Shown: positions 7,770 through 17,143 of the stretch, piece after piece | How the letters are laid out: the number at the start of each line of letters is the position of its first letter | Numbering within the stretch: position 1 is the stretch's first letter | NCBI GenBank assembly: GCA_026418175.1 | Contig: JAOABX010000007.1 | Coordinates: 1-64,000, forward strand | Direction of reading: 5' to 3' | DNA: 64,000 bases | Source: Flavobacteriales bacterium | GTDB lineage: Bacteria > Bacteroidota > Bacteroidia > CAIKAF01 | Made by a program: the position numbers and the translations under genes | Notes under the pieces: generated by a model | What the model was told of the DNA's origin: nothing | The model's database searches: none | Seen by the model: the letters and a program-made list of their open reading frames with translations, nothing else

Positions 7770-9821
7770 TTACCACATCATACAACGCAATGAGTCTGGA
7801 GTGTACATTTTGTTTCCTTCTTTTACATTAAAAGCAGTGTAAAATTCGGGCATGTTAGTTAGTGTACCAATTACACGATACTTGGGTGGAGAATGTGGAT
7901 CTGTATATAAACGTTGAATAGCCGCTTCTTCCCGATAGTGGGTTCTCCAAATTTGAGCAAAGTTGATAAAAAAACGCTGATCGGGCGTTAAACCATCAAT
8001 AGGATCATCTTTTTTGCCAGATGTTGCTTTTTTAAAAGCCGTATATGCAATAATCATCCCGCCAAGGTCAGCAATATTTTCTCCCAAAGTAAGTTCGCCA
8101 TTGATATGAATATCTTTTACCGGCACATAAGCACTGTATTGCTTTACAAAACGCGTAGCTAGTTCTTTAAATCGTTTTTCATCATCAGCTGTCCACCAAT
8201 TTGAAAGATTTCCGTTGGCATCAAATTGACGTCCTTGGTCATCAAATCCATGTGTTAGTTCATGCCCAATTACCATCCCGATACCCCCATAATTAACTGC
8301 TTTGTCTGCTTTAGGATCAAAAAATGGAGGTTGTAAAATAGCAGCTGGAAAAACAATTTCATTAAGCAACGGATTGTAATAAGCATTTACGGTTTGTGGC
8401 CCCATTCCCCATTCTGTTCTATCTATTTCTTTACCCAATTTGGATAAATTCCTCTTAAACTCATATTCAATGCCTGCCATTACATTAAGCGCATAATGTT
8501 GTGCCTTCACTTGCAATCCTTCGTAAGTTCTCCACTTGTCAGGATACCCGATTTTTACAATCATTTTATTCAACTTTTCCTTGGCTTTCATTTTAGTACT
8601 ATCGCCCATCCATGTAAGTTTATCAATACGTTCAGACAAGGCACTGCGAAGATTTTCTACTAACTCCAACGCTTCTTTTTTTGCATTTTCATCAAACGCC
8701 ACTTTTACATATTCCTGGCCTAAAATATCACGAAGGAGGTACCCGGCCAAGTCGGTTACTTTTTTCCAGCGGGGCTCCATTTCTTGTTTTCCATTCAAAA
8801 CTTTATCATAAAATTCAAAATGGGCTTTTTCGAAATTAGCGCTGAGTTGCTCAGCATAACTATTTATCACATGAAAACGGAAGTAATCTCTCCATACATC
8901 CATTTTAGTAGATTTAAGCAATACATTCCAAGCTTTCAAAAAATCAGGCTGGCCTATTACAATTTCGGACGGAGGGACTATCCCTAAATCACGGAAATAT
9001 TCATCCCAATTAAAATTAGGAGTTGATTTACGCAACTCTTCAATTTTCATCAGATTGTATGTTTTATACGGATCACGTTGCTCTACAAGCGTCATGGAAG
9101 CTTTTGCCAGTACTGTTTCCAATCCAAATACAGACTTAGCTTTTGCTTCAGCCTGTTTTGTATCATAACCAGCCAATTCAAATATTCGCTGCATGTACTT
9201 AAGATATTCATCACGATACTTTTTAGAACTTTCGTCTGTACGGAAATAATAATCACGATCAGGTAATCCCAAACCGCTTTGATAAATATATGAGATATAA
9301 CGAGTAGTATTCTTAAAATCCTGTTCTACATAAAATGCAATGGGTGAAGTTATACCTAACCGGGTATATTCACCATACAATTTTGCTACTGCAGCCGGAT
9401 GCGATAAGGTATCTAATTCTGTCAGGAATTGAAGTAACGGTTCTAACCCGGCTTTGTCAATTCCAACCGAATCCATGGCTGAACGATAAAAATCGCCGAT
9501 GTATCGAGTATTAGAACCTTCTTTGGCTGATTGATCGGCAGCTGCTTTTTCTTGAATTTCTTTTAATACAGCCAAGCTTTTTTCATCCAATTCATAAAAC
9601 GCCCCCCAAGCACTTTTGGAAGCTGGAATGGGATTGGCTTTTATCCATTTACTGTTTACATAATCAAAAAAATCATCGGCCGGATTGATGGATGAATCAA
9701 GCATGGAAAGATCAATGGCTTGATTTTTAATTTCAGCAGAATTCTGTTTGTGTTTGTTACCACCACAGGAAACTACCAACAATACAGAAATGACAGATAC
9801 AATAAGTAAATGCTGTTTCAT
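7770..9821 (-). CDS. M13 family zinc metallopeptidase lipoprotein (PepO/neprilysin type)
   Basis: The 683-residue product opens with a lipoprotein signal peptide (ISVLLVVSCGG, lipidated Cys near 19), so it should be membrane-anchored outside the cytoplasm. It has the M13 N-terminal domain from about residue 45 (PADDFFDYVNSKWI) and the catalytic domain late in the chain. HELTH at residues 520-524 supplies two zinc ligands and the general base. GENIADLGG supplies the third ligand (E581) and the supporting Asp. The NAYYNPLLNEI substrate-binding segment is also present. M13 enzymes cleave oligopeptides. Transcribed alone, upstream of a hairpin at its 3' end. Confidence 0.95.
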   Translation of the reverse strand: MKQHLLIVSVISVLLVVSCGGNKHKQNSAEIKNQAIDLSMLDSSINPADDFFDYVNSKWIKANPIPASKSAWGAFYELDEKSLAVLKEIQEKAAADQSAKEGSNTRYIGDFYRSAMDSVGIDKAGLEPLLQFLTELDTLSHPAAVAKLYGEYTRLGITSPIAFYVEQDFKNTTRYISYIYQSGLGLPDRDYYFRTDESSKKYRDEYLKYMQRIFELAGYDTKQAEAKAKSVFGLETVLAKASMTLVEQRDPYKTYNLMKIEELRKSTPNFNWDEYFRDLGIVPPSEIVIGQPDFLKAWNVLLKSTKMDVWRDYFRFHVINSYAEQLSANFEKAHFEFYDKVLNGKQEMEPRWKKVTDLAGYLLRDILGQEYVKVAFDENAKKEALELVENLRSALSERIDKLTWMGDSTKMKAKEKLNKMIVKIGYPDKWRTYEGLQVKAQHYALNVMAGIEYEFKRNLSKLGKEIDRTEWGMGPQTVNAYYNPLLNEIVFPAAILQPPFFDPKADKAVNYGGIGMVIGHELTHGFDDQGRQFDANGNLSNWWTADDEKRFKELATRFVKQYSAYVPVKDIHINGELTLGENIADLGGMIIAYTAFKKATSGKKDDPIDGLTPDQRFFINFAQIWRTHYREEAAIQRLYTDPHSPPKYRVIGTLTNMPEFYTAFNVKEGNKMYTPDSLRCMMW

Positions 9822-9871
9822 ATTTAAATTAAATTTATTTCAAAGGTAACTTGAAAACCCCAACATGGAAT

Positions 9872-11122
9872 TCATATCGTGTTAATTTGTATTAATCCCA
9901 CTTGTTGCAATTGTTCCCAATATGCTGGATATGACTTTTTAACCACGTAAGGATTAGATAATCGTATGCCCGGATACATGATTGAGAAAGGAGCCATGGC
10001 CATAGCTATACGATGATCATCATATGAATTAAATAATGGAATATGTTTTTTATAATTCATAACGTAATCATCTAACGATAACCAATTGCTACCAGCAGAA
10101 GTTATTACCCCCAGCTTTGCCAATTCTGATTGAAGAGCTTGAATACGATTAGATTCTTTAATCATCAAGGTTTGAAGGCCGATAATTTTGGTTTTGATGC
10201 GACGGGCCGCCAATGCTGCAATAAAGGCCGGTGCTAAATCCGGACTATTTTTTAGATCGATTGGCTCAGAAAAATCATGCAATAGTTCATCCGATGATTT
10301 GAATATTAAAATTCCATCGTTTGTATCAATAGAATTTACTCCCAGCCATGAAAAAATTAGCCAAGCATGTTCATCCCCTTGTATGCCTGTTTTTTTCAAT
10401 CCTTTAAAAAAAACCTTATTCCCCGGAGGTAACATTGCAATCCATTGATACCAAAAAGCTGCTGAACTCCAGTCGGGCTCAACTGAAAATGTTTTAGATT
10501 GATAAGGTTTGGGTAAAATTTCAACTACTCGTTCATTCAAATATACATCCACTCCCAATTCATTCATCACAGCGGCAGTCATTTGAATATACGATGCGGA
10601 TACAACATCCTTAGATAAATGAATACGAAGCCCATTGGGTAATGTCGGTCCAATCAACATTAATGCTGATATAAACTGAGAACTTACCGACGCATCCACA
10701 TACACATCACCTCCCTTTAATGATGATGGGAAAATTTGAACCGGAGCAAATCCATCCTTTTGTGTATATCGAATATCAGCTCCCAACTTTTGTAACGCTT
10801 TAACGAGCGGAGCAATTGGCCTACGATTAAATTGTGGCGAACCACTTAAATCAAATGTTCTATGTAACGTACAAAGATATGCCAGTAAAAAACGAAAGGT
10901 GGTTCCACCATCTCCTGTATAAATTGATGATGAATTTTGTTGTAGTATATTTTGAAGTAACTGAGTATCCTCTGCGGTTGAAATATTTTCAATATGAAAA
11001 GAAAAATTTGTCAGTGCCTGAATAATAAGTACTCGATTGGATATACTTTTAGAAGAGGGCAAAACCACCTGCGCATCCAAAATGTTTCCGGTATATGTAA
11101 GAAGAATCTCCGGTGTGTTCAT
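9872..11122 (-). CDS. aroA: 3-phosphoshikimate 1-carboxyvinyltransferase (EPSP synthase)
   Basis: The product joins phosphoenolpyruvate to shikimate 3-phosphate in the shikimate route to aromatic amino acids. The 416-residue chain is near the usual length. Family segments seen include LPSSKSISNRVLIIQAL (substrate-binding Lys and Ser), GDGGTTFRFLLAYL, SSQFISALMLIGP and the ending SYDDHRIAMAMAP. It overlaps the end of aroB by 4 nt, which implies translational coupling. Cytosolic. Confidence 0.95.
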   Translation of the reverse strand: MNTPEILLTYTGNILDAQVVLPSSKSISNRVLIIQALTNFSFHIENISTAEDTQLLQNILQQNSSSIYTGDGGTTFRFLLAYLCTLHRTFDLSGSPQFNRRPIAPLVKALQKLGADIRYTQKDGFAPVQIFPSSLKGGDVYVDASVSSQFISALMLIGPTLPNGLRIHLSKDVVSASYIQMTAAVMNELGVDVYLNERVVEILPKPYQSKTFSVEPDWSSAAFWYQWIAMLPPGNKVFFKGLKKTGIQGDEHAWLIFSWLGVNSIDTNDGILIFKSSDELLHDFSEPIDLKNSPDLAPAFIAALAARRIKTKIIGLQTLMIKESNRIQALQSELAKLGVITSAGSNWLSLDDYVMNYKKHIPLFNSYDDHRIAMAMAPFSIMYPGIRLSNPYVVKKSYPAYWEQLQQVGLIQINTI

Positions 11123-12174
11123 CCTTTCAGGTACATTTGCAATGAATGAGCGATTAGGTCTTTTTTTACGGGTACTTCCGGTAGGGCCTTCCCTATGGAA
11201 GCGATTAATGCCATTCTGATTTCAGATTGATTATTTTTTTTATCCTGCATCATGTATTCCAATATTTCAGGAATGGCTGTTTCTGAAAAACTTAATCGTA
11301 CATAAATCTCATCCAATACATTTTCAATTTCATAATACACATCCATTGGTAAACCACAACAACGAGTTGCAATCAAAGCTTCACAAATCATTCCGGCAGC
11401 AATAGCTTCGCCATGACATACCATATCGGGCGATTTTTTCATAAAAAAGGCTTCCAGGGCATGGCCCACTGTATGGCCAAAATTCAATACTTTACGCAGA
11501 TTATTTTCAAACGGATCTTGGCTTACAACATCCATTTTAATTTCTACCGAACGACGAATGAAATGAGAGATATTTTTTAAATCAAATTGTTTGACTTCCT
11601 GCCAATAATTTGAAGATGAAATAAGTGCATGCTTCAACATTTCAGCCCATCCATTTTTAATTTGTCGCTCATCCAACGTATTTAAAAAATCAGAGTAAAT
11701 AAAAATAGCATCCGGTTGACTCCAGGTGCCTAACATGTTTTTAATGTATTCAAAATCAACCCCTGTTTTTCCTCCTATCGAAGCATCCACCTGAGCTAAC
11801 AAAGTGGTTGGAAAATGTACAAATCGCATTCCCCGCTTATACAGCGAAGCCGCAAAACCTCCCAAATCGGTAATCATTCCCCCGCCTAAATTTACTAAAC
11901 AATCAGACCGGGTAGCATTTAGTGCTATTAATTGCTTCCATATATAATTTGCAAATTCCAGGCTTTTACTGGTTTCACCGGCCGGAACTATAATTTCATG
12001 AATCGTGATTTCTGAAGATGTAACTTGCTTAACAATAGGCAAACAATGTGTATAAGTGTTTTCATCAACAAGAATAAACAATCTGTTTAGCTTTCTATCA
12101 TGAATCCAGAAATTCCAAGTTGATAAGGATTGGTCTTCAAAAAAAACGGGACTAAGATTAGCCTGAAAATCCAT
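11119..12174 (-). CDS. aroB: 3-dehydroquinate synthase
   Basis: The product converts DAHP to 3-dehydroquinate, the second step of the shikimate route, using NAD+ and a divalent metal. The 351-residue chain shows the NAD-binding LVNLGGGMITDLGGFAAS, the segment FPTTLLAQVDASIGGKTGVD, GWAEMLKHALI, and the metal-binding LNFGHTVGHALE and HGEAIAAGM. It is the first gene of the aroB-aroA pair. It is transcribed away from proline dehydrogenase across a 108-nt gap. Confidence 0.96.
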   Translation of the reverse strand: MDFQANLSPVFFEDQSLSTWNFWIHDRKLNRLFILVDENTYTHCLPIVKQVTSSEITIHEIIVPAGETSKSLEFANYIWKQLIALNATRSDCLVNLGGGMITDLGGFAASLYKRGMRFVHFPTTLLAQVDASIGGKTGVDFEYIKNMLGTWSQPDAIFIYSDFLNTLDERQIKNGWAEMLKHALISSSNYWQEVKQFDLKNISHFIRRSVEIKMDVVSQDPFENNLRKVLNFGHTVGHALEAFFMKKSPDMVCHGEAIAAGMICEALIATRCCGLPMDVYYEIENVLDEIYVRLSFSETAIPEILEYMMQDKKNNQSEIRMALIASIGKALPEVPVKKDLIAHSLQMYLKG

Positions 12175-12242
12175 TAACGTAATACAATATATCCATCAAC
12201 AAATGTAAAAGAATCCTGTTTAGTTCAAGAGAAATCTGAGCG

Positions 12243-12273
12243 TTGTAAAACCAGATTTTTTACGCTACGTTTG
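12243..12273 (+). promoter_or_regulatory. Promoter of proline dehydrogenase gene
   Basis: TTG (12243-12245), 20 nt, then TACGTTTG (12266-12273) matches the Bacteroidota TTG-N17-23-TAnnTTTG pattern. The -7 box covers the TTG start used by the ORF track at 12271, so translation should begin downstream, at the ATG at 12283. Confidence 0.55.
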
Positions 12274-12282
12274 TGCCCGCAT

Positions 12283-13452
12283 ATGCAGGTTGAATTTGAA
12301 AATACAGCCATTGCTTTTGAAAGCAAATCTACTTCAGAATTAAAAAGAGCATATTGGCTATTTAAATTGATTTCGGCCAAATGGATGGTGAATACCGGAA
12401 AATTTTTAACCAAACTGGGTTTTGCCCTTCATTTGCCCATTAAAGGAATTATCAAGGCAACCTTATTTAAACAATTTGTGGGTGGTGAATCTATTGAAGA
12501 TTGTGAACCAACCATTCAGCACCTATGGAAATATCATATCGGTACCATCCTTGATTATTCAGTAGAAGGAAAAGAAGACGAAGAAAGTTTTGATGCTTCA
12601 CTTTATGAAATACTTCGCACGTTTGATAAAGCTTCTGGTGACGAACGCATTCCATTTTGCGTGTTTAAAGTAACTGGGCTTGCCCGGCAGGAATTACTTG
12701 AAAAAGTAAGCAAAACAATACCATTAACTGATGAGGAAACTGAAGAATGGACTCGTGTAAAAAACAGAGTAGAAATAATTTGCCAAAAAGCTTTTAACAT
12801 CAAAAAGCCTGTTTTTATTGATGCAGAAGAAACCTGGATACAACCGGCCATTGACCTATTGGCTTGGGAAATGATGCAAAAGTATAATCAGCAACACATT
12901 ATTGTTTACAATACTATTCAGTTATATCGGCACGACCGTTTGGAATATCTAAAAAATCTTCACCACCAAGCCCAATTACAGGGGGTTAAAATCGGAGTAA
13001 AACTGGTTCGTGGTGCTTACATGGAAAAAGAACGCGATCGTGCAGCAACCCTGCAATATGCGGACCCTATTCAACCCAATAAATCAGCTACTGACCATGA
13101 TTTTGATTGCGCTCTTGAATATTGTATAGAAAATCTAAATGATATTGCATTTTGTGCCGGTTCGCACAATGAAGCAAGTGCACAACTATTAGTGAATCTG
13201 ATGCGTTCCAGGAATATATCCCCCAATCATCCGCATGTATGGTTTGCCCAACTTTTGGGGATGAGCGACCACATTAGTTTTAACCTCGCCAAGGCAGGTT
13301 TTAATGTAGCTAAATATGTTCCTTATGGTCCCGTTAAAGAAGTAGTACCTTATCTTATCAGGCGGGCAGAAGAAAATACTTCGGTAAAAGGCCAAACAGG
13401 CCGGGAACTCTCTTTAATAACCCGGGAATTAAAACGTAGAAATCAAGGATAA
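12283..13452 (+). CDS. Proline dehydrogenase
   Basis: The product is an FAD enzyme that oxidises proline to pyrroline-5-carboxylate, the first step of proline catabolism. I start at the ATG at 12283 rather than the track's TTG, giving 389 residues. Family segments in the TIM barrel include YNTIQLYRHDRLEYL, VKLVRGAYMEKERDRA (substrate Lys/Arg region), FCAGSHNEASAQLL, FAQLLGMSDHISFNLA and the C-terminal YLIRRAEENTS, which binds proline carboxylate. It is the monofunctional short form, without the P5C dehydrogenase half of PutA. No P5C dehydrogenase gene is in the window. Confidence 0.95.
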   Translation: MQVEFENTAIAFESKSTSELKRAYWLFKLISAKWMVNTGKFLTKLGFALHLPIKGIIKATLFKQFVGGESIEDCEPTIQHLWKYHIGTILDYSVEGKEDEESFDASLYEILRTFDKASGDERIPFCVFKVTGLARQELLEKVSKTIPLTDEETEEWTRVKNRVEIICQKAFNIKKPVFIDAEETWIQPAIDLLAWEMMQKYNQQHIIVYNTIQLYRHDRLEYLKNLHHQAQLQGVKIGVKLVRGAYMEKERDRAATLQYADPIQPNKSATDHDFDCALEYCIENLNDIAFCAGSHNEASAQLLVNLMRSRNISPNHPHVWFAQLLGMSDHISFNLAKAGFNVAKYVPYGPVKEVVPYLIRRAEENTSVKGQTGRELSLITRELKRRNQG

Positions 13453-13524
13453 TCCATCTTAACGAATGCAGGTTATACACAAGCCTTGGTTAAAACCTGA
13501 TTATTCATTAACATGAAGATAGAA

Positions 13525-13552
13525 TTGGCTTAACATTGCTTGGGTAATTTTG
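13525..13552 (+). promoter_or_regulatory. Promoter of LpxH-like gene
   Basis: TTG at 13525-13527 is followed after 17 nt by TAATTTTG (13545-13552), a full match to TAnnTTTG. It overlaps the track's start at 13540 and supports the ATG at 13579. Confidence 0.5.
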
Positions 13553-13578
13553 CATTGTTTACCCATCGATTCATCCCT

Positions 13579-14475
13579 ATGAACCCTGCATCTCCAAGAA
13601 AAGTTGAAGTTCTCGTACTGAGCGATATTCATTTAGGCACCTATGGCTGCCATGCCAAAGAACTAAACCGGTATTTAAAATCCATTGACCCGGAAATAAT
13701 TATTCTTAATGGGGATATTATTGATATGTGGCAGTTTAGTAAACGCTATTGGCCCAAAGAACATATGAAAGTGATAAAAAAACTGGTTAAGTACATGGCA
13801 GAGGGCAAACGGGTGTATTACATTACCGGTAATCATGATGAGATGCTGCGCAGATTTGCCGATTTTGAATTAGGAACCCTTACTCTTACCAACAAACTCC
13901 TTTTAGACTTGGACGGCAAACGAACCTGGATATTTCATGGCGATGTGTTTGATGTTTCAATGCAATACTCCAAATGGCTGGCAAAATTGGGAGGAAAAGG
14001 ATATGATTTACTGATTTTAATTAATCGAGCAGCCAATTTTATCAGTGAAGGTCTGGGAAAAGGGAGAATTTCTCTTTCAAAACGAGTAAAAGACGGGGTA
14101 AAAAAGGCTGTAAAATTTGTTAGTGATTTTGAAAAAATAGCTGCTGAAATTGCTATTGATAATCGGTTTGATACGGTAATCTGCGGACATATTCATCAAC
14201 CGCAACAACGAATCATCGAAAATTCAAAAGGACAAGTTTTGTATTTAAACTCTGGAGACTGGATTGAAAATTTAACTGCACTGGAATACAATGAAGGCGA
14301 ATGGAGGATTTACGAATATTTTTCTGACCCTGCTATGAGAGAAAATGCACAATTTGCTCCCGAAGAATCTGAAACAGCTGATACTTTGCCGGTGTTTATT
14401 AGCCCGTTTGAATTTCTCTTATCATCAAAAATTCAATCTTTTTCTTCGCTTTCCATAAAAAGCTCTTCTAACTAA
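13579..14475 (+). CDS. UDP-2,3-diacylglucosamine diphosphatase-like metallophosphoesterase
   Basis: This 298-residue calcineurin-like phosphoesterase starts at the ATG at 13579; the track's upstream TTG lies at the promoter. Metal-binding motifs are complete: LSDIHLGTYG (D16, H18), LNGDIIDMW, TGNHDEML, FHGDVFD and CGHIHQPQ. Proteins of this kind in Bacteroidota are usually called LpxH-like and remove UMP from UDP-2,3-diacylglucosamine in lipid A synthesis. A role in lipid A is family-based, not proven here. The C-terminal tail after about residue 245 is acidic then serine-rich and looks disordered. Confidence 0.85.
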   Translation: MNPASPRKVEVLVLSDIHLGTYGCHAKELNRYLKSIDPEIIILNGDIIDMWQFSKRYWPKEHMKVIKKLVKYMAEGKRVYYITGNHDEMLRRFADFELGTLTLTNKLLLDLDGKRTWIFHGDVFDVSMQYSKWLAKLGGKGYDLLILINRAANFISEGLGKGRISLSKRVKDGVKKAVKFVSDFEKIAAEIAIDNRFDTVICGHIHQPQQRIIENSKGQVLYLNSGDWIENLTALEYNEGEWRIYEYFSDPAMRENAQFAPEESETADTLPVFISPFEFLLSSKIQSFSSLSIKSSSN

Positions 14476-14692
14476 CCTATTTTTTATCATATTGTATTAA
14501 TTATCATTATGTTCAATAAATTATCTAAACAATAATTTGAAAACAAATAAATTCATCAACAGCGGTAAAAAACTTATAAAGTTTTATTATAAATTATATT
14601 ATTTAAAATAATCACTATCAATACATTAAAATTTATTGTTAAGGATTGCTAAAACAACTCATTGCTATTTCGCACAATCCGACCTGATTCCC

Positions 14693-14700
14693 TACCTTTG
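14693..14700 (+). promoter_or_regulatory. -7 box before KdsC/NeuB operon
   Basis: TACCTTTG matches TAnnTTTG exactly and ends 6 nt before the ATG at 14707, implying a very short or absent leader. A TTCG at 14669-14672 is a weak -33 candidate. Confidence 0.4.
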
Positions 14701-14706
14701 TGAGGC

Positions 14707-15231
14707 ATGTATCCGCAATTTTTCGAATTACCACAGGCACTTATTTCCCGATTAAAAGGAATTAAATTATTGATTACAGATTGCGACGGTGTGCTTACTG
14801 ACAATGGGGTGTATTATTCTGCCGAAGGCGAAGTAATGAAACGATTTTCAATACGCGACGGGATGGGTGTAGAAAGGCTACGAAACCTGGTTCAGGTAGA
14901 AACAGCCATTATGACGGGCGAAACATCCGATTCAGTAATTAAACGTGCAGAAAAACTCAAATTACAATATCTTTATTTAGGTATCAAAGACAAAAAACAA
15001 AAACTGGAAGAAGTGCTTGCAGAAACTAAACTTTCTCCCAGTGAAATAGCATACATTGGTGATGACACAAATGATTTGGAAATCATGCAAATGGTAGGTG
15101 TATCTGCAACTCCGGGCGATGCAACACCTTTTACCAAAGAAGCCGCTGATTATGTATGCAAGGAATTCGGTGGATATGGTGCATTCCGCGAATTTGCAGA
15201 GTTGATTATCTTTGCAAAGCAATCTAATTGA
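14707..15231 (+). CDS. KdsC-type HAD phosphatase
   Basis: This 174-residue cytosolic haloacid-dehalogenase phosphatase lacks a cap domain (C0 type). ITDCDGVLTDNG holds the nucleophile D25 and acid/base D27. RFSIRDGMGVERLR, IMTGETS (motif II), and GDDTNDLEIM (motif IV) complete the site. KdsC removes phosphate from KDO 8-phosphate; close relatives act on 9-phosphates of nonulosonic acids (Neu5Ac, KDN). Its direct neighbour is a NeuB-like synthase 27 nt downstream, so a nonulosonate 9-phosphate is the more likely substrate here, though a KDO role cannot be excluded. Confidence 0.88.
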   Translation: MYPQFFELPQALISRLKGIKLLITDCDGVLTDNGVYYSAEGEVMKRFSIRDGMGVERLRNLVQVETAIMTGETSDSVIKRAEKLKLQYLYLGIKDKKQKLEEVLAETKLSPSEIAYIGDDTNDLEIMQMVGVSATPGDATPFTKEAADYVCKEFGGYGAFREFAELIIFAKQSN

Positions 15232-15258
15232 TAACTACTACATATTTTTTTAAAGAAC

Positions 15259-16149
15259 ATGGCAAATAGAAGTGTTAGTATTAGTGGGGGAAAAACTATC
15301 GGTGATGGACATCCAACCTACATCATAGCTGAAATTGGCATCAATCACAACGGCTCGGTTGATATTGCAAAAAAACTGATTGATGCTGCCGTAGCTGCCG
15401 GTTGTGATGCGGTAAAATTTCAAAAGAGAACCCCGGAAATTTGTGTACCCAAAGACCAGTGGGATAAAATACGTGAAACTCCATGGGGTACGATGACCTA
15501 CATAGAGTACAAACACAAAATAGAATTTGGGGCTGAAGAATATGCACAAATTGATGCTTACTGTAAAGAAAAAAAAATTGATTGGTTTGCCTCATGCTGG
15601 GATGAGCCTTCGGTTGATTTTATAGAACAATTTAATCCGGTAATGTATAAAATGGCTTCTGCATCCCTTACTGACCTTGCATTATTAGATAAAGTTAAAG
15701 CTACCGGTAAGCCTATCATGCTTTCTACCGGAATGAGTACCATGGAAGAAATTACTACCGTAGTCGATCACTTGGGGCTTGAAAATTTAATGATTGCCCA
15801 TTCTACATCTGCATATCCATGCGACCCGAAAGAATTGAACTTACGGATGATTGAAACTTTGCGCAAGCTGTATCCTACCGTTCCTATAGGCTATTCAGGC
15901 CACGAAACCGGGCTGGCTACTACCGAGGCCGCAGTAGCATTAGGCGCTAATTTTATTGAGCGTCATTTTACACTCGACAGGGCCATGTGGGGTACAGATC
16001 ATGCTGCATCCGTAGAACCCGAAGGCATGAAACGACTGGTTCGAAATATTCGTGACATTGAAGTAGCACTGGGAGATGGCGTAAAAAAAGTATACGAAAG
16101 TGAACTTGAACCAATTAAACGATTAAGACGAGTGTTTCTAAACAAATGA
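15259..16149 (+). CDS. NeuB-family nonulosonic acid synthase, short form
   Basis: The product is related to enzymes that condense phosphoenolpyruvate with a hexosamine or hexose (phosphate) to make sialic acid-like nine-carbon sugars. Features seen: YIIAEIGINHNGSVDIAKKLID at the start of the barrel, VKFQKRTPE, DWFASCWDE, MYKMASASLTDLALL, LSTGMSTMEEI, HSTSAYPCDP, YSGHETGLA and NFIERHFTLDR. At 296 residues it stops right after the barrel and lacks the C-terminal antifreeze-like (SAF) domain of about 60 residues found in classical NeuB. It overlaps the next gene by 4 nt. No CMP-sugar synthetase lies in the window. Confidence 0.9.
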   Translation: MANRSVSISGGKTIGDGHPTYIIAEIGINHNGSVDIAKKLIDAAVAAGCDAVKFQKRTPEICVPKDQWDKIRETPWGTMTYIEYKHKIEFGAEEYAQIDAYCKEKKIDWFASCWDEPSVDFIEQFNPVMYKMASASLTDLALLDKVKATGKPIMLSTGMSTMEEITTVVDHLGLENLMIAHSTSAYPCDPKELNLRMIETLRKLYPTVPIGYSGHETGLATTEAAVALGANFIERHFTLDRAMWGTDHAASVEPEGMKRLVRNIRDIEVALGDGVKKVYESELEPIKRLRRVFLNK

Positions 16150-17132
16150 GTTTCGTTGATCAAATAATCCAATACTTTACTTCTATTCGATGGGATGATG
16201 TAAACACCATCGGTGCGATGCTGATTATAGCCGGAGTGATTACGTTTACTACCTTAGAACGATTTTTCCCTTACACACCGGGTTTACCCATTTTCAGAAA
16301 AGGATATTGGCTTGATTTGGTTTGGTACACCTTTATCCAAAGCTATTTTCTTAAAATTGTCATCTTCGACTGGATTATTGCACCGGCTGAAATTCGGTTG
16401 GGAATAGCTGAAAACGGGTATATTTCTCATTGGCCTGTTTGGTTATTGGTTTTATTCTTTTTTATAACTCACGACTTTTATATTTATTGGTTTCATCGCT
16501 GGCAACACAGCAATAAATGGTTATGGCGAACTCATGAAGCACATCACAGCGTTGAACAGGTAGACTTCTTAGCAGGATCCCGTTCGCATGCTGTTGAAAT
16601 TTTAATTAACCAAACCATTGAATTTTTGCCCATTTTTTTTCTACTCGATGTACAAACAGCCGCATTGGTTTATCCAATTAAGGGTACAATAGATGCTTTA
16701 TGGGGGCAGTTTATTCATTCTAACCTGAATATAAAACTTGGCAATGTTGGGTATATTATCAATGGGCCTGAACATCATCAATGGCACCACGCAGATCATA
16801 TTGAAGTTTATCACGCCAATTTTGCCACCAAGCTGGCAATTTGGGACTGGCTGTTTGGTACAATGTATTTGCCCGACAAAAAACCCCAGCGTTTTGGATT
16901 ATGGTATCAGTTTCCACGTGATTATTTTATGCAACATATTTTTTCAGTAGTTCGATTTAATGTAAATAAAGTAGAAAACTATCCACCCATTAAATGGTAT
17001 ATTAACTTGCGTATTAATCTACTTAATTTCGTTAAAACTATATTTGAACGGATGTTTCAATGGAAAAAATTCAAACAACTGCAACCGGGAAATATCTATC
17101 CCAAACTGGATATTACCCAAGCACAATCCTAA
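16146..17132 (+). CDS. Sterol desaturase / fatty acid hydroxylase family membrane protein
   Basis: A 328-residue integral membrane di-iron oxygenase candidate. Hydrophobic segments lie near residues 18-40, 58-75 and 95-115. The histidine clusters expected for iron binding are present: HDFYIYWFHRWQH, WRTHEAHHSVEQ and EHHQWHHADHIEVYH. Family members hydroxylate or desaturate lipids. The start overlaps the NeuB-like stop by 4 nt, so translation is coupled and the lipid modification may belong to the same pathway. C-terminal residues from about 285 are basic and cytoplasmic. Substrate unknown. Confidence 0.88.
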   Translation: MSFVDQIIQYFTSIRWDDVNTIGAMLIIAGVITFTTLERFFPYTPGLPIFRKGYWLDLVWYTFIQSYFLKIVIFDWIIAPAEIRLGIAENGYISHWPVWLLVLFFFITHDFYIYWFHRWQHSNKWLWRTHEAHHSVEQVDFLAGSRSHAVEILINQTIEFLPIFFLLDVQTAALVYPIKGTIDALWGQFIHSNLNIKLGNVGYIINGPEHHQWHHADHIEVYHANFATKLAIWDWLFGTMYLPDKKPQRFGLWYQFPRDYFMQHIFSVVRFNVNKVENYPPIKWYINLRINLLNFVKTIFERMFQWKKFKQLQPGNIYPKLDITQAQS

Positions 17133-17143
17133 AATAAATTAAT

